NCBI GenBank assembly: GCA_026874595.1
Contig: CM049307.1
Span: forward strand, 40,802,362-40,866,361
Direction: 5' to 3'
DNA: 64,000 nt
From: Sipunculus nudus
Taxonomy: Eukaryota > Annelida > Sipuncula > Golfingiida > Sipunculidae
Made by a program: the position numbers and the translations under genes
Notes under the pieces: model-generated
Told to the model about the DNA's origin: nothing
The model's database searches: none
Seen by the model: the letters and a program-made list of their open reading frames with translations, nothing else
In this document: positions 50,947 through 61,320 of the stretch, piece by piece
Layout: each line of letters opens with the position of its first letter
How positions within the stretch are numbered: position 1 is the stretch's first letter

Positions 50947-51586
50947 CTTTAGTGGCTCGTCCGTCACCATCGGACAGTATAACCCATGGTAGTATTTTCC
51001 TGTCTGGAGTGATCTCATATATTGCACCAGTCCGATCATCAACTGTGTATAATTTACCATTAAATACAACCAATTCTGATAACTCCATACCTCGACCACC
51101 AAGGCTCAGCCCTCCCTTCAGTGTTGTAATCTTTTCATCCCATTCTACAGTAACTTTATCGTGAGACCCGCTCAGTGTTAAATAACCCGTTTTAAAATAA
51201 CTTATCCATGTATTTTTTTCTGTAGTACTTTTTGAGTCTGTATCTAAATCTGCTATCACACCAATTTTAAATCGCAGTCCTGCAGGAGTGCTTTCTGGAG
51301 CAGTCAATGGGTAAGTGTTATTATATTTTGGGTGGGCCTTCCACCTCTCTGTGAGCTTACTGTGATAGTCAGAAGCTGGGATCACTAACACCATTAACAA
51401 TAATATAATCACTACGCCCATGAGAATTTTTGTGCAGACCCGCGAGTTGAAGTTGAAGGCACTTCCCATCGTGACCCTGTACGGAGTGGGTCTGCGTATC
51501 GCCTTCATCCAGTCATGGGCTTTTATACTGCCCATTTTACTGGAGCGATCGTATGCCCGGTCAATGTTCAGTGTTACAGACGACAT
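50947..51586 (-). CDS. CANT1: CANT1 coding exon 1: calcium-activated nucleotidase, N-terminal half
   Basis: This exon encodes residues 1-213 of a soluble calcium-activated nucleotidase (apyrase family), which hydrolyses nucleoside di- and triphosphates, UDP and GDP preferentially, in the ER/Golgi or after secretion. Residues 53-70 form a single hydrophobic segment after a basic N-terminus, which predicts a type II membrane anchor. The family blocks follow in order: [12 protein letters not shown] (108-119), [16 protein letters not shown] (135-150), [17 protein letters not shown] (164-180), [11 protein letters not shown] (182-192) and WVILSDGDG (201-209). The start is the first ATG after an in-frame TAA that abuts it, so no longer N-terminus is possible in this exon. 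M18 is an alternative start. The exon ends at AAAG followed by donor GTGAGT, after the first base of codon 214. The 5' UTR and any noncoding first exon were not resolved. Confidence 0.96.
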
Positions 51587-52465
51587 TTACAAGCAAGTGG
51601 CAGACAGGTTATTATACAGATACAAAGGATTGCCTAACCATGCGGCATACTGGTGGATAAATAGGCTGTTTCAGGGCCTGGCGGTCTTGGGCACCAGCCT
51701 GTTGATGTGTGGCTTTACAGTTACCTTGACCTTCAAGGTGGAACTGCCATAAGGAACCTGTAAAGTAAACGGTCCTGGGAGGATGGTAGCATGACCGTTG
51801 TTACATGACCACCAGGCATAATTCCCCCCCCCAAAAAAAAAATAATAATAAAACCCGTTGAAGTGCGACGTTTTGAAAAAACAGGAAATGATGACCAGCA
51901 AGGGGAACCTATGATATCCACCTAAATATAAAACAAGAACGTCAAATTAAGAGATATATTATTAATAAGATATCATCCAACGTCTAATTATGTTGGCACA
52001 CATGCCTGGAGCACACATGCCTAGTAGTCATATTACATCGGGTGGTCCTTCATCGCCACCCTTGACGACATGTTCGCTGGTAGGGTTTGTTTAAAATTGA
52101 TACAGGTTTAAACCGGCAAATCCAACACAGAAAATAAATGTATTACATTCCCTCCTTTTAACTATGAGGGGTTTAACTTCATGATGAAGAATTTTAAATA
52201 ATATCATTTTTAATATATAAATTGTTCCAAATACAAAAAAAGAGAGAAAAAAAACTTTTTTATTTATTTTTTTTTCATTTGTTTTATATATGTAAAAAAT
52301 ATATGTGTCAATTAATTATAACACGAATTTGCTTATTAGATAATAACCATGCACGTAGTGGAATCAAACAATAAAAAAATACAAAAAGGGAATCTTATTC
52401 ATATATAATATATCGCATCCACTGGCTCCGTATTTATATACATATAAAAAACTTGTTATTGTATC

Positions 52466-52504
<39 letters not shown>

Positions 52505-53608
52505 TATATATGTCTCATAATATATTTGTGTTTGTGTTATTACAATTTACATAAAACAAGTAGCCTATTCATATTTTATAAACCATAAATCCTTATAGGG
52601 CATTTTTTTTAACCTTGTGAAAGAGCAGCTGTGCTTTTTAATTGCACTAAAATTTGAATGTAAAATATAATAGATTCACGAACACGTTCAGGTGGCACAG
52701 TGGTTTGCATTCATTTTTCTCGGATTCCTTCAATGCCAGGAAGGCACACCCGTTCGTGAGGCGCCCAGAAGAGCCCGAAGCTTAAAGCGTCCTCTTTCGG
52801 TAGATGTTATAACTAATTTTTTTTTTATCTTTTCTTCGTGGCAACCCCTCATTTTTAAAACTGCAAAATGTAAAATTCAGTCATGTCGATGTGTAAAATA
52901 TATGTCGAAATTTGAGGACTGTCATTCAACCTAGTGTGGTTCCATCTAAAGATAAAGCTATTACTTATATCCAGAGACTAAAAAAACCGTGTGAAATATA
53001 CTTAGGAAAGGAAACATTTTCTTAAAGTGAAAAATCTTTGAAGCAAATGCCTGCAAATATAATGGGAGAGCAGATGTGCCAATTCTGAATGTTGTTTCAT
53101 TTGAACTAACCATTGTATGAATAGTTGATCGATATACAAAGAATCCACATCAAGAAAAATGCTTCTGAACAGAAACGTAGAGCGGCAGGGTCAGCGTCAG
53201 TATCCCAGGACCCCAACACATTTAATTTAAAGACATGAAAAAGACGCATTCTTTTTATCTTTTAACAACGTCTGGGAGAGCATTTGTTTAAAGCAAATAT
53301 TCTCGTTCAGAATAAATCCCATTTTTATTATTTTAGTTTGTTCATCACAAGATTTTGGACTTTGCACATTTGAATCATACGTAGTAGATATATGCTTTAA
53401 ATTGCTTCCGGAGTCCGTGTGGATTTGGCTACAGATCTCCGTACATGTAGAATGCTAGCCGTAATAAGGCGGCTCAGTAGACATTTATATAGAAGGGACT
53501 GAGTTTACTCTCTGACGCCAGTTATGTACACGGAATACTATTACCGCACAAAATTTGCCATCCATTCCATTTCTACGGTGGCTCGTATAGGACATGCACA
53601 AAATTATT

Positions 53609-53708
53609 TTTATCTCGTTCCCACGAGATAGTATCTTGTTCCCACGCGTTAGTATCTCGTGGCCACGCGATAATTATCTCGTTCCCATGCGGTAGTATCT
53701 CGTGGCCA
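53609..53708. repeat. Palindromic tandem repeat TATCTCGTGGCCACGAGATA type
   Basis: About four short units of the kind TATCTCGTTCCCACGAGATA and TATCTCGTGGCCACGCGATA. Each unit is close to self-complementary. Similar repeats are common in marine invertebrate genomes. Confidence 0.8.
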
Positions 53709-53781
53709 AATGTATATAACCCCCCCCCCCTTTTTGGCAAGGGGGGATGGTCAATGTTATCATCCCCCCCACTTTTCAGAG

Positions 53782-53784
<3 letters not shown>

Positions 53785-53822
<38 letters not shown>
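53785..53822. repeat. TA microsatellite
   Basis: About 18 TA units. A shorter one with a (GT)n part lies at 53960-54000, and another at 52470-52511. Confidence 0.9.
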
Positions 53823-53824
<2 letters not shown>

Positions 53825-54239
53825 AATGAAATATAGATTTGAATAGAATATAGACAGGCTCCATTTATGAGTTTACTGTGAAAAATTATATAAAATATAT
53901 TTGAAATTTGTATGAAGTATATATATATTTGAAATGTGTCATACAGGCACCAAAAAAGATATATATATATATATGTGTGTGTATGTGTGTGTGTGTGTGT
54001 TTTGGAGTGTCGGCGACTCATCCCACACCCTGAAAGAAAAATTGACGCCACTGGAGGAATGTATCGCAGTGGTCTTGCATCAAGGTGCATTCATATTTTG
54101 TAAAAGGCCCATAATCTCAATATTATGCTAATAATGATGAACTAGAATACGGGTAGTCGACATGCGACTACGTGCATCCACCGAAATCAGAGTGGGACGG
54201 GTGAAGTGAGGCATGGATTGAGTGGCAAGGGGAAATAGA

Positions 54240-55410
54240 GTGAGGTGTGTTGGATATTAGCATGGATGTCTGCAGCCAAAATGTGTATCTAGGTGGCACC
54301 ACCTACCACCAAATCCAGAAAGCTGTCCAAGTTGTATACATATGCAAAATTTTAGGCAGATAAGTCAAACCACTACTTGTATATGAGTGATTTTATCCGA
54401 CAGCAGACAAACAGAAGGATGCAAAAATGGTAGCAGATGGCGCCACCAATCTTGTGTATGATTAAGAGCTATGTGAGATCTATACACATGCAAAATTTCA
54501 GGGGGATATGTCAAACCAGTCCTGGGATATAAGCCTGAATGTCTGCAGCGTAAACATAAATGTAGGTGGCGCCACCTGCCACAAAATCTAGAAAGCTATC
54601 CAAGATGTATAAAAATGCAAAATTTTAGGCAAATCAGTCAAACCACTATTGAGATATGAGTGATTTTAGCCCACGACAGACAAACAGACGGGCGCTGTGC
54701 AAAAATGGTTGCAGGCGGCGCCTCCAGTTTTGTGTATGATTAAGATCTATGTGAGATCTATACACATGCAAAATTTCAGTAGGATACAGCAAACCAGTCC
54801 TCAGATAAGCCTGGATGTCTGCAGCGTAAACATAAATGTTGGTGGCGCCACCTGCCACAAAATCAAGAAAGCCATCCAAAATGTATAAACATGCAAAATT
54901 TTAGGCATATGTCAAACCACTGCCCTGATATGGGTGATTTTATCCCACGGCAGAAAAACAGACAGACACTGTGCAAAAATGGTTGCAGGAGGCGCCACCA
55001 GTTTTGCGTATGATAAAGAGCTTTGTGAGATTTATACACATGCAAATTTTTGGCCCAATTGGCCAGGCGGTTCCCGAGATATGAGCTTGGATGTCTGCAG
55101 CGTAAACGTGAATGTAGGTGGCGCCACCTGTCATAAAATCAAGAAAGCTGTCCAGTTTGTATACACATGCAAAATTTCAGGTGGATAAGTCCAACCAATG
55201 CAGAGATATGAGTGATTTATCCCAAGGCAGATGAACAGATGGACCCTGTGCAAAAATGGTTGCAGGTGGCGCCACCATTTTTAGTGAATGTTATAAAGCT
55301 ATCAAAGGGGTATATTGTGCAAAATTTTTAGCCTGATCGGTCAAACAGTTCCCGAGATATGTGGGTTTATGTGTGGAAACAGACGCACAAATGGACGCTG
55401 GGCAGAGAGT
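54240..55410 (+). repeat. Dimeric satellite with alternating palindromes (about 276 bp period)
   Basis: About four tandem diverged units marked by GATGTCTGCAGCGTAAAC at 54265, 54538, 54816 and 55089. Each unit carries the 12 bp palindrome GGTGGCGCCACC or a close variant twice. The eight sites start at 54292, 54436, 54565, 54714, 54841, 54988, 55117 and 55265, so spacing alternates near 148 and 128. Conserved CACATGCAAAATTTCAG and GACAGACAAACAGAC blocks lie between. Confidence 0.85.
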
Positions 55411-56547
55411 AAAGGTCAGAGGTCAACCAAAAATGAGGGCGCAGCAGTTCACATGTGACCCGACCATAATCCCGAATTTAAAAATATTCCGCCCAGTGGT
55501 TACGGAGGAGTTCTCCGGAAACCTATGCGCTGGCGGCGGCACTGGCGGCGGCGGGGGCGGCGGGGGCGTCCGACATAAAACATAGTATCCGCAAAACTCT
55601 GTTTTGGCGGATACAATAAACACAATAGTATACATGTGAGCTCACAACCCAAAGTGAAACACCGTCTCCATGGACACGGGTCATTTCCTGTATCACCTGC
55701 AAGCTGCCTGCGTCCTGTAAACCGTGCGAGCCATGCTTGTGTTCATGCGGTCATAAATTCAACAAACATGACGACGGGTTTACCAATGTGCTGGGTTAAA
55801 ACGGAACTTTTCTCGCTCATATTTGGTATTATTAGAAAGTACCAAAAAAATTGTTAACGATTGATGTGGTTTATGTTGATTGACAGTGTACCTGTAGGCC
55901 ATGAAGCGTTGTCAGAAATGACGAATATATTTGCATCTTCATGAGGCCTTATAATGCTTTCCTCAGACTTAGACGTAATGACACTCTGGCGCCAGTAATC
56001 TGGTCGTAATGCCAAAGGGTCGATATGACGCTATGTTCCTCGCATAAGGCGTGACCTTCTGATATGCAAATGAGAGTGAATCGCCAGGTCCTTAAAGAAT
56101 CTTGTGACGCCCTTGTATGCAAATATCAGGGATTCACAAAACGGACTTTACAGGGCTTTAGTGAGTTGCGTTATTTGTACATGAAATCACGTTTTATTTT
56201 ACGCATTTTGGGTAGTAATCGTTAATACTAAAGCCCAGGCAAGGCTACATCTGCTACTACTGAGGATGAATGTTATTGCTGAAACTCTCACTAAACTCAA
56301 CATAAGCAAGGGCCGAATAAATCTGGGAAAGACTAAAAAATCATTGCTGACGTCACTGGAAAAGAGCTTAGTTCGGCGGGACGGGGATGTGTGGCGCTGA
56401 CCATCCCACAACCGGTGGACCTTACCAGTCGATGAAATAATCGGCCATAGAGCCATAATTTAGTTATATAATTTGCCGTGAGGTGGCCGTACTTGTTCTA
56501 AGCGTTGCGACACAGCAAAAACAAGTTTAATGGCTCTGGCTGTAAGT

Positions 56548-56568
56548 GGGGGGGGGGGGGGGGGGGGG
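56548..56568. repeat. Poly(G) run (21 G)
   Basis: Other long G or C runs occur at 12715-12736, 39063-39078, 22989-23001, 27560-27580, 43817-43830 and 45750-45768. Base counts here are liable to sequencing error. Confidence 0.9.
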
Positions 56569-57314
56569 ATAACGTTTTAAGTATTTTTAACCATTGCATC
56601 GACTGGGCCAGTCTATTATTAATATTATTATGACTGATTCAATTCAGCTTTTGTTGCTAATATGTATAAATGTAAATATTACATATGAAATAGCTTAAAA
56701 AAGAAAATCATTAGTGATCGAGCACCAATCAATAGAGAGTACGGGACTACTCATACGGGCATGTGGAAACGAAATTTGCTTATAGGGACTATGCCTTTAC
56801 GGAGTTACTGACTATGAATTTAAGGAAAACCATCTTAAATTATGTTTTTAATAAGTAAAACCTGCACGAATAATTTATTTTGTTCTTTTAATAGTTGGGT
56901 TCCACAATGTCTTGGATATAGGCATACAAATCATGTCATTTTGATATTCTAGTACTTTCTGGAAATCTGCAATTCATTGATTGTTGAATTGCTTTTCAAA
57001 ACTGTGACTTATTATTGTTAATGACTGTCATTATTGCAAATTGAAATAAGAAGCTATTATCATGGTAAATGACTTTGATTTATTGAAAAAATGTGAAAGA
57101 TAAAACATATGGTTGATAACATGGAGGGTCCATTCTCACCGTCCCCCTTACATTAAATTGTATATCTGGTAATACATCAGACCCTTTAGTGTCTCGGTAA
57201 TATATCACAGACAGTTGTCTTGTAATACATTCGACCGTCTCAGTTCATATAAAATTACTTAATTAGAAAAATCAAAGGGAAAAAAGAAGAGTAAACTTAG
57301 AAGATTTATTTTAT

Positions 57315-57429
57315 TTATTTATTTTTTTTTTTTTTTTTGCGAGTGAACTTATAAGTTTGTCTTTTCCACTTGACCAGCTCCCGTTGACGCTCATCAAGAG
57401 CTGTGCGCAGTTCTTGCTGCAAGCGCCAC
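57315..57429 (-). other. Possible terminal exon or retrocopy fragment, minus strand (coiled-coil-like)
   Basis: After an acceptor-like TTTCTCACTAG, the minus strand reads WRLQQELRTALDERQRELVK then WKRQTYKFTR, followed by five lysines from an A run, NK and a stop. The heptad-like, highly charged sequence looks coding. The A run with TAAATAAATAAA directly after it could instead be the tail of a retrocopied fragment. No family recognised. It lies 146 bases from the RSL1D1 start codon, on the opposite strand. Confidence 0.25.
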
Positions 57430-57574
57430 CTAGTGAGAAATAAGCTTATTAATCAACAAATACACGTGAGTCGAAAGAGCTGATGTTCAACTTAGGGATA
57501 TTTGTAATTTGTAGGGGACATTTACAGTAATTTTAGTCGGTGGTCATTTTAACGTGTGTCAGAAAATACAAATC

Positions 57575-57604
57575 ATGGCGGGATTCGCCCTCGACAAGGA
57601 ACAG
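57575..57604 (+). CDS. RSL1D1: RSL1D1 coding exon 1
   Basis: A ten-codon first coding exon, MAGFALDKEQ, ending exactly at donor GTAACG (phase 0). RSL1D1 (CSIG; yeast relative Utp30) is a nucleolar protein with a ribosomal L1-type fold that takes part in pre-rRNA processing and ribosome biogenesis. The start context AATCATGG is acceptable, and DKEQ joins to VSKAV of exon 2 as expected for the family, in which a Gln-Val pair begins the first L1 helix. The exon is too small to be convincing alone. It rests on the phase match and on the homologous junction. Confidence 0.8.
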
Positions 57605-58219
57605 GTAACGCTTTCTAATCAAACACGCATGTTAGCTGGGCGATAATAAAAGAAGTTACACATTTTGTTGACAGCTGGGGCTGGCAGCTCCCGAGCTCCA
57701 GTCTCCTGTAACATGTTAATGTTGATGAAATAAAATTGATGAAAATTTCATCACATTACCTGCTATAACTTCCATTAGAGTAAAATGTCTGATTTATTAT
57801 TGTGTAGTATTTATTGCAAACACTGAACATGTTTGAAGTCTCATATACATATATATATATTATTATAGTCATAATTCATATTAAAATTGAAATCAAACTG
57901 TAAATTTATATTTGTGAATTCATTGTTTATAAATGTTATCCTAAAATTTAATATTTTAACTAATTTGAAGTCATTGAATATGCTGTGCCTGTAACATTTT
58001 AAATGTGATTAAGTTGAAATAAGTTTAGTCACGCAAATCAGTGAAATACTACCCAGTCTCCTCAGAGAGAAAGGTCAAGAAGAACAAGTGTTATCTCACT
58101 AAATGAAAAACATGACATCATTGTAATTTAATGAAACTATATGTATGTGTAGTTTTACTGTATGCTACATTTGTCAGAACCTATTTTTCAAGCTTTTCTT
58201 TGTTCCTGCATGTTGTCAG

Positions 58220-58336
58220 GCTTCAGAAACACAGGTTCAACTGACCAGAATTACCTGGTGTTTACAAATTCTGACCCTAATATCTTTGAATGGAGTGATC
58301 TCAGTATGGACAAAGGAATTGCCCTGTGTGGCAATG
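58220..58336 (+). other. Exon-like 117-base segment in RSL1D1 intron 1 (unrecognised)
   Basis: Bounded by an acceptor-like CATGTTGTCAG and a donor-like GTATAT. Two frames are open: one begins ASETQVQLTRITWCLQ, and the other reads FRNTGSTDQNYLVFTNSDPN then IFEWSDLSMDKGIALCGNG. The length is a multiple of three, so inclusion between RSL1D1 exons 1 and 2 would keep the frame. The family protein needs nothing here, because exon 1 joins exon 2 directly. It could be a pseudoexon, an alternative cassette or part of an inserted element. Confidence 0.25.
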
Positions 58337-58981
58337 GTATATAATCCTTAGAATTAAAAATATATTAGGGTAATCCAGATAATCAGATTACCTCCAAAAT
58401 ATAATGGATTGTTCCAAGGGAGTAAGCCTTATCCTTCATAAATTTTGTAAAATTCTGGTTCATATTCTTTTTTCCATAAATTTGCTTACAGGCAAATTAA
58501 CTAACCAAGAGGAAAACATAATACCTCTTTTTGGAAGTATATTACCAGACTGAAATTTTCTATAGTATTATCAAGATTCTCATCTTTCAAAGTAAACATT
58601 TCATTTCTACGTACAGTACCTGCTTTTTGCTTGGAAAATTATTTAATGACCAGGAAATTAATGTAAGGTACTAAGGCAAGTGCTTGTTCCCCCCCTCCCC
58701 CACCATTCCAGGCCTGATTTTTGTTTTTTTTTTTCTGAAATTTTGGTACATGTTTGATGTAAGGATCATAGTGGGCTGTCCTGTTAATGGTCATTAATGA
58801 TCAGTCATTTAACTCTGCCTTGCCTTAATTGTTATCAAAACATCCCTTGTTTGATGAATGCATGCCTGGAGCTTGAGGAGTGTCATGACTGTCATCATGG
58901 CATGCTTGACTGAAGAAATCATGAGTACGCACAAAGACTTCTGTACCAATCACATTTTCTACAAGACAATTAAACCAAATA

Positions 58982-60212
58982 CAGTAGAACGTCGAATATC
59001 CAAAGACTGTTTATCCGAAAAATTGTTCATCTGAAATGAAAAATGGAGAACTGAAATTTTGACCATTTATCTGTAATCTTAACAATGACAAATATCAAGA
59101 ATAAAAAATTGTATAAAGATTGTCTGATTCAAAAATAAAGTAGCCATATCAGCGGTGAAATATTGCCGACTGATTAGTGCACCTGTGCATAGGCAGAAGG
59201 TGTGAAAACACCGCCCCACTAGCTGGGGTTGTCCTCAGCTTGCTTTAATCAGAATACCAAGGCTGGGGTAATTAACCTGTACAAAGAAAATGTTACAACA
59301 GACCATAACTGAGTAGCGGACCGCAGGTTGTAGGTGTGATACACTCAGCCTTGCTGATCCGTGTAGTCCTCGGCTCAGCTTTGTTCAGGGTGGCTTTAAA
59401 GGATAGCTTTGATCTTCGTTCCGCTAGTCGCTCAGGCCTTGAGTACTACGGTGAGCATTAGTTGAGTAAATGTGCGCCTCTGTTATTTAAGTCTATTGGC
59501 TAGAATTGCTTATTACGACTGCAGTTGAGGATATATGAGCTTCATAGAAACCTTGCTACAAAGCTGATTAAACCACTGTGACATTTTAATGTCAACAGGA
59601 TCTACTGCTCATGCTGATTATCTCCACGAGAATTTAACATGCTGTTAACTCTTACTCATCAATGGAGTCACGTAAGTGCAAGCGCCATGTCCTGTCAGTT
59701 GATGACAAGCTGTGGATCCTTGCAAGACTTGATACGGGTACAAAGCCAGCTGACCTGGCCAGAGAATTCAACGTCGCCAGATCTATGATCAGCGACATTT
59801 GCGTTTTGTTTCATTTATTGGAAGTAAAACTGTGTACATAAACTTGTTTACCTGTGCATTCAACCGATCCTCTCGCTTGTAATTTCAATAAAATTCAGTA
59901 AATTTTTTAAAAGTTCCCGTAGCTAACCTATCTGCCGAGAGATGGCAGCACTTTCAAGGTCATGGCATGTCATTCAAGTTATCATCATAATTTATTAAAT
60001 CGATCGAAAATGTTACAATATATTGTCACACGTTTATCATGGGCTGGCTAGCTTAATCAGTTTGGGTCAGTCATTAACTGATAACGTCCCGAACTCAGCG
60101 GTAATCATGATGATTCCCAGAGCAATTTCGTGCGAAATTGTTCATCAGTACAATCATTCATCCAAACAAAAAGCTTGTCCCCTGAGGCTTTCAGATAAAC
60201 GCTGCTCTGCTG
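58982..60212 (+). mobile_element. pogo/Tigger-like DNA transposon, internally deleted (1.23 kb)
   Basis: The left terminus is CAGTAGAACGTCGAATATCC. The right terminus in reverse complement is CAGCAGAGCAGCGTTTATCT, matching at most positions. Both ends are flanked by TA (58980-58981 and 60213-60214), the target duplication of pogo elements. It encodes the N-terminal DNA-binding part of a Tigger transposase (59662-59841) but no DDE catalytic domain, so it is a deletion derivative. It lies in RSL1D1 intron 1 in the sense direction. Confidence 0.8.
59662..59841 (+). pseudogene. Tigger/CENP-B-type N-terminal helix-turn-helix ORF (59 aa)
   Basis: The ORF begins MESRKCKRHVLSVDDKLWIL, then ARLDTGTKPADLAREFNVAR and SMISDI, the pattern of the CENP-B N-terminal / Psq-like helix-turn-helix of pogo-group transposases (residues about 7-46). 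After SDI the frame runs 13 unrelated residues to TAA, so the second helix-turn-helix and the DDE domain are lost. It is open from ATG to stop with no disablement in the domain. It could in principle make a DNA-binding-only peptide, but it is more likely a relic. Confidence 0.75.
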
Positions 60213-60559
60213 TAGTAGTAATGGAATTAACAGGATTTTTCTAAAAGAAAAAAAAGTCCCATTGAATTTGGAACTTATTAACTGTGCTTGTTTACCTTTA
60301 TTTTGCAGAACAAAAATAAAAGCATCTTTTTCTCTTGCTATGTGATATTTTCCTTGCAAAGAATTATAACCAACTTTTATTTATTGAAAATAAATGATTG
60401 AAATAAAGAACTTGTCATTAGACTTAATAAGTTTGCTGTTGCTAAATGAATTATGTTATTAATGTGATAAATGAGTTTCACCATGATTTCATAATATTTA
60501 TAAATTCTGACATGAAAGAAAATTTTATTTTTTGACAAGATTGCTGAATGGTTGACATT

Positions 60560-60604
60560 ACCCAATTCAGCTGAGCATTGTGACCCATGGCTCCCTTGTT
60601 GGTG
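60560..60604 (-). repeat. Reversed head of the palindrome-type element next to RSL1D1 exon 2
   Basis: Reading the minus strand, AAGGGAGCCATGGGTCACAA is followed by TGCTCAGCTGAATTGGG. It ends about 40 bases before the exon 2 acceptor. Confidence 0.5.
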
Positions 60605-60642
60605 GTTCCCATTACTCTAGTGTTGTTACGGTTATTTTACAG

Positions 60643-60779
60643 GTCTCCAAGGCAGTTTCTGCCCTGTTCCAGTATTTGAAGAAGAAAAACACAGATAATT
60701 TCCTTGATGAGCCTGAGCCAATATTTCTGCAGCTTGGTTTTAATAAGGTCCCAAAGGTGAAAAACAAGATCATTAAAAT
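60643..60779 (+). CDS. RSL1D1: RSL1D1 coding exon 2
   Basis: This exon encodes residues 11-55 plus two bases of codon 56. It includes VSKAVSALFQYLKKK and EPEPIFLQLGFNKVP, the first helix and first strand of the L1 domain as seen in animal RSL1D1 proteins. The acceptor is TTATTTTACAG. The donor is GTAGGT after AAAAT, and reading on gives an immediate stop (TAG), which confirms that splicing is required. Joining AT with the first base of exon 3 gives Ile56 and the motif KIIKIPVTHSL, matching the family's strand before the conserved P-H-S. An inverted copy of a dispersed repeat ends about 40 bases upstream of the acceptor. Confidence 0.93.
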
Positions 60780-61175
60780 GTAGGTGACATTAATGCAATA
60801 TGAACAGCTCTTTTGTAGGGCTTTGGTACTAATTAAACTTGTTGGTAATATATGGCTAAATTATTCAGAACCAAACATTTAATTTCTAGAGATATGGTCT
60901 CATAGTTTATTTAATGGGTTGTTCTAATATGTAGCACAGACGAGGCAGATTAATTTTGCAATTTTGACAGTTTCATTTTATTGTAAGTAAAATTGGAAAT
61001 GCAATATTATTGAAAAATTTGGTATATCATCTTGGGGTATGAAATTTAAGTAATTTTGAATTATCAAATGGCTAAACCATAGAATGTGTAGATTCTTTGT
61101 GCTGTACACGTTCTATTGCTATCTTAATTCTTTATGACATACGTATGCTGTAAGTTTATTCTAATACTTTTCCAG

Positions 61176-61320
61176 ACCTGTCACTCATTCCCTTCATCGA
61201 GACAATGAAGCGGTGTGTCTGTTTGTTAAAGATGTTAACAAGAAGGAGCGAGACCCAGAGCCCACCATCAGACATTACAGAGAGGTCCTGGATAAGGCTG
61301 GAATCACCGCAATCTCTGAG
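61176..61320 (+). CDS. RSL1D1: RSL1D1 coding exon 3
   Basis: This exon encodes residues 57-104: PVTHSLHRDNEAVCLFVKD, a charged linker, then TIRHYREVLDKAGITAISE. These correspond to the L1-fold segment with the pattern P-H-S-x-R-x-D-x-E-x-x-C-L-F-x-K-D and the following helix seen in RSL1D1. The acceptor is CTTTTCCAG and the donor is GTATAG after GAG, leaving phase 0. No in-frame stop occurs, and there are no odd residues relative to the family pattern. Confidence 0.93.

Larger units (their letters stand above)
51587..57574. other. Intergenic region between CANT1 and RSL1D1 start codons
   Basis: Should contain both promoters in divergent orientation. No clear TATA box or CpG-rich core was recognised. 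The visible structure is repeats at 53.6-55.4 kb, GGC/GGGGGC-rich DNA at 55530-55575 and the coiled-coil-like fragment at 57.3-57.4 kb. 51.8-53.5 kb and 55.6-57.3 kb hold AT-rich unique-looking DNA. Confidence 0.6.
57605..60642 (+). other. RSL1D1: RSL1D1 intron 1 (3.0 kb)
   Basis: The intron runs between GTAACG and TTATTTTACAG. It contains an exon-like 117-base segment at 58220-58336, a 1.23 kb Tigger-like element at 58982-60212, and the reversed head of a dispersed repeat near 60560-60604. The remaining sequence is AT-rich and unremarkable. Introns 2 (396 bases), 3 (986 bases) and 4 (801 bases) are also AT-rich, and nothing recognisable was seen in them. Confidence 0.85.

Noticed and set aside
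51420-51752. A 110-codon plus-strand open frame over CANT1 exon 1.
   Set aside because: It is antisense to a well-supported coding exon and has no recognisable protein.
52690-52770. tRNA-derived SINE promoter (GGTGGCACAGTGGTTTG then GTTCGTGAG).
   Set aside because: The A-box-like match is fair, but the B box is poor, and there is no SINE body or tail.
56199-56456. An 85-codon minus-strand open frame between the two genes.
   Set aside because: No domain, splice or homology signal; the composition fits chance in moderately GC-rich DNA.
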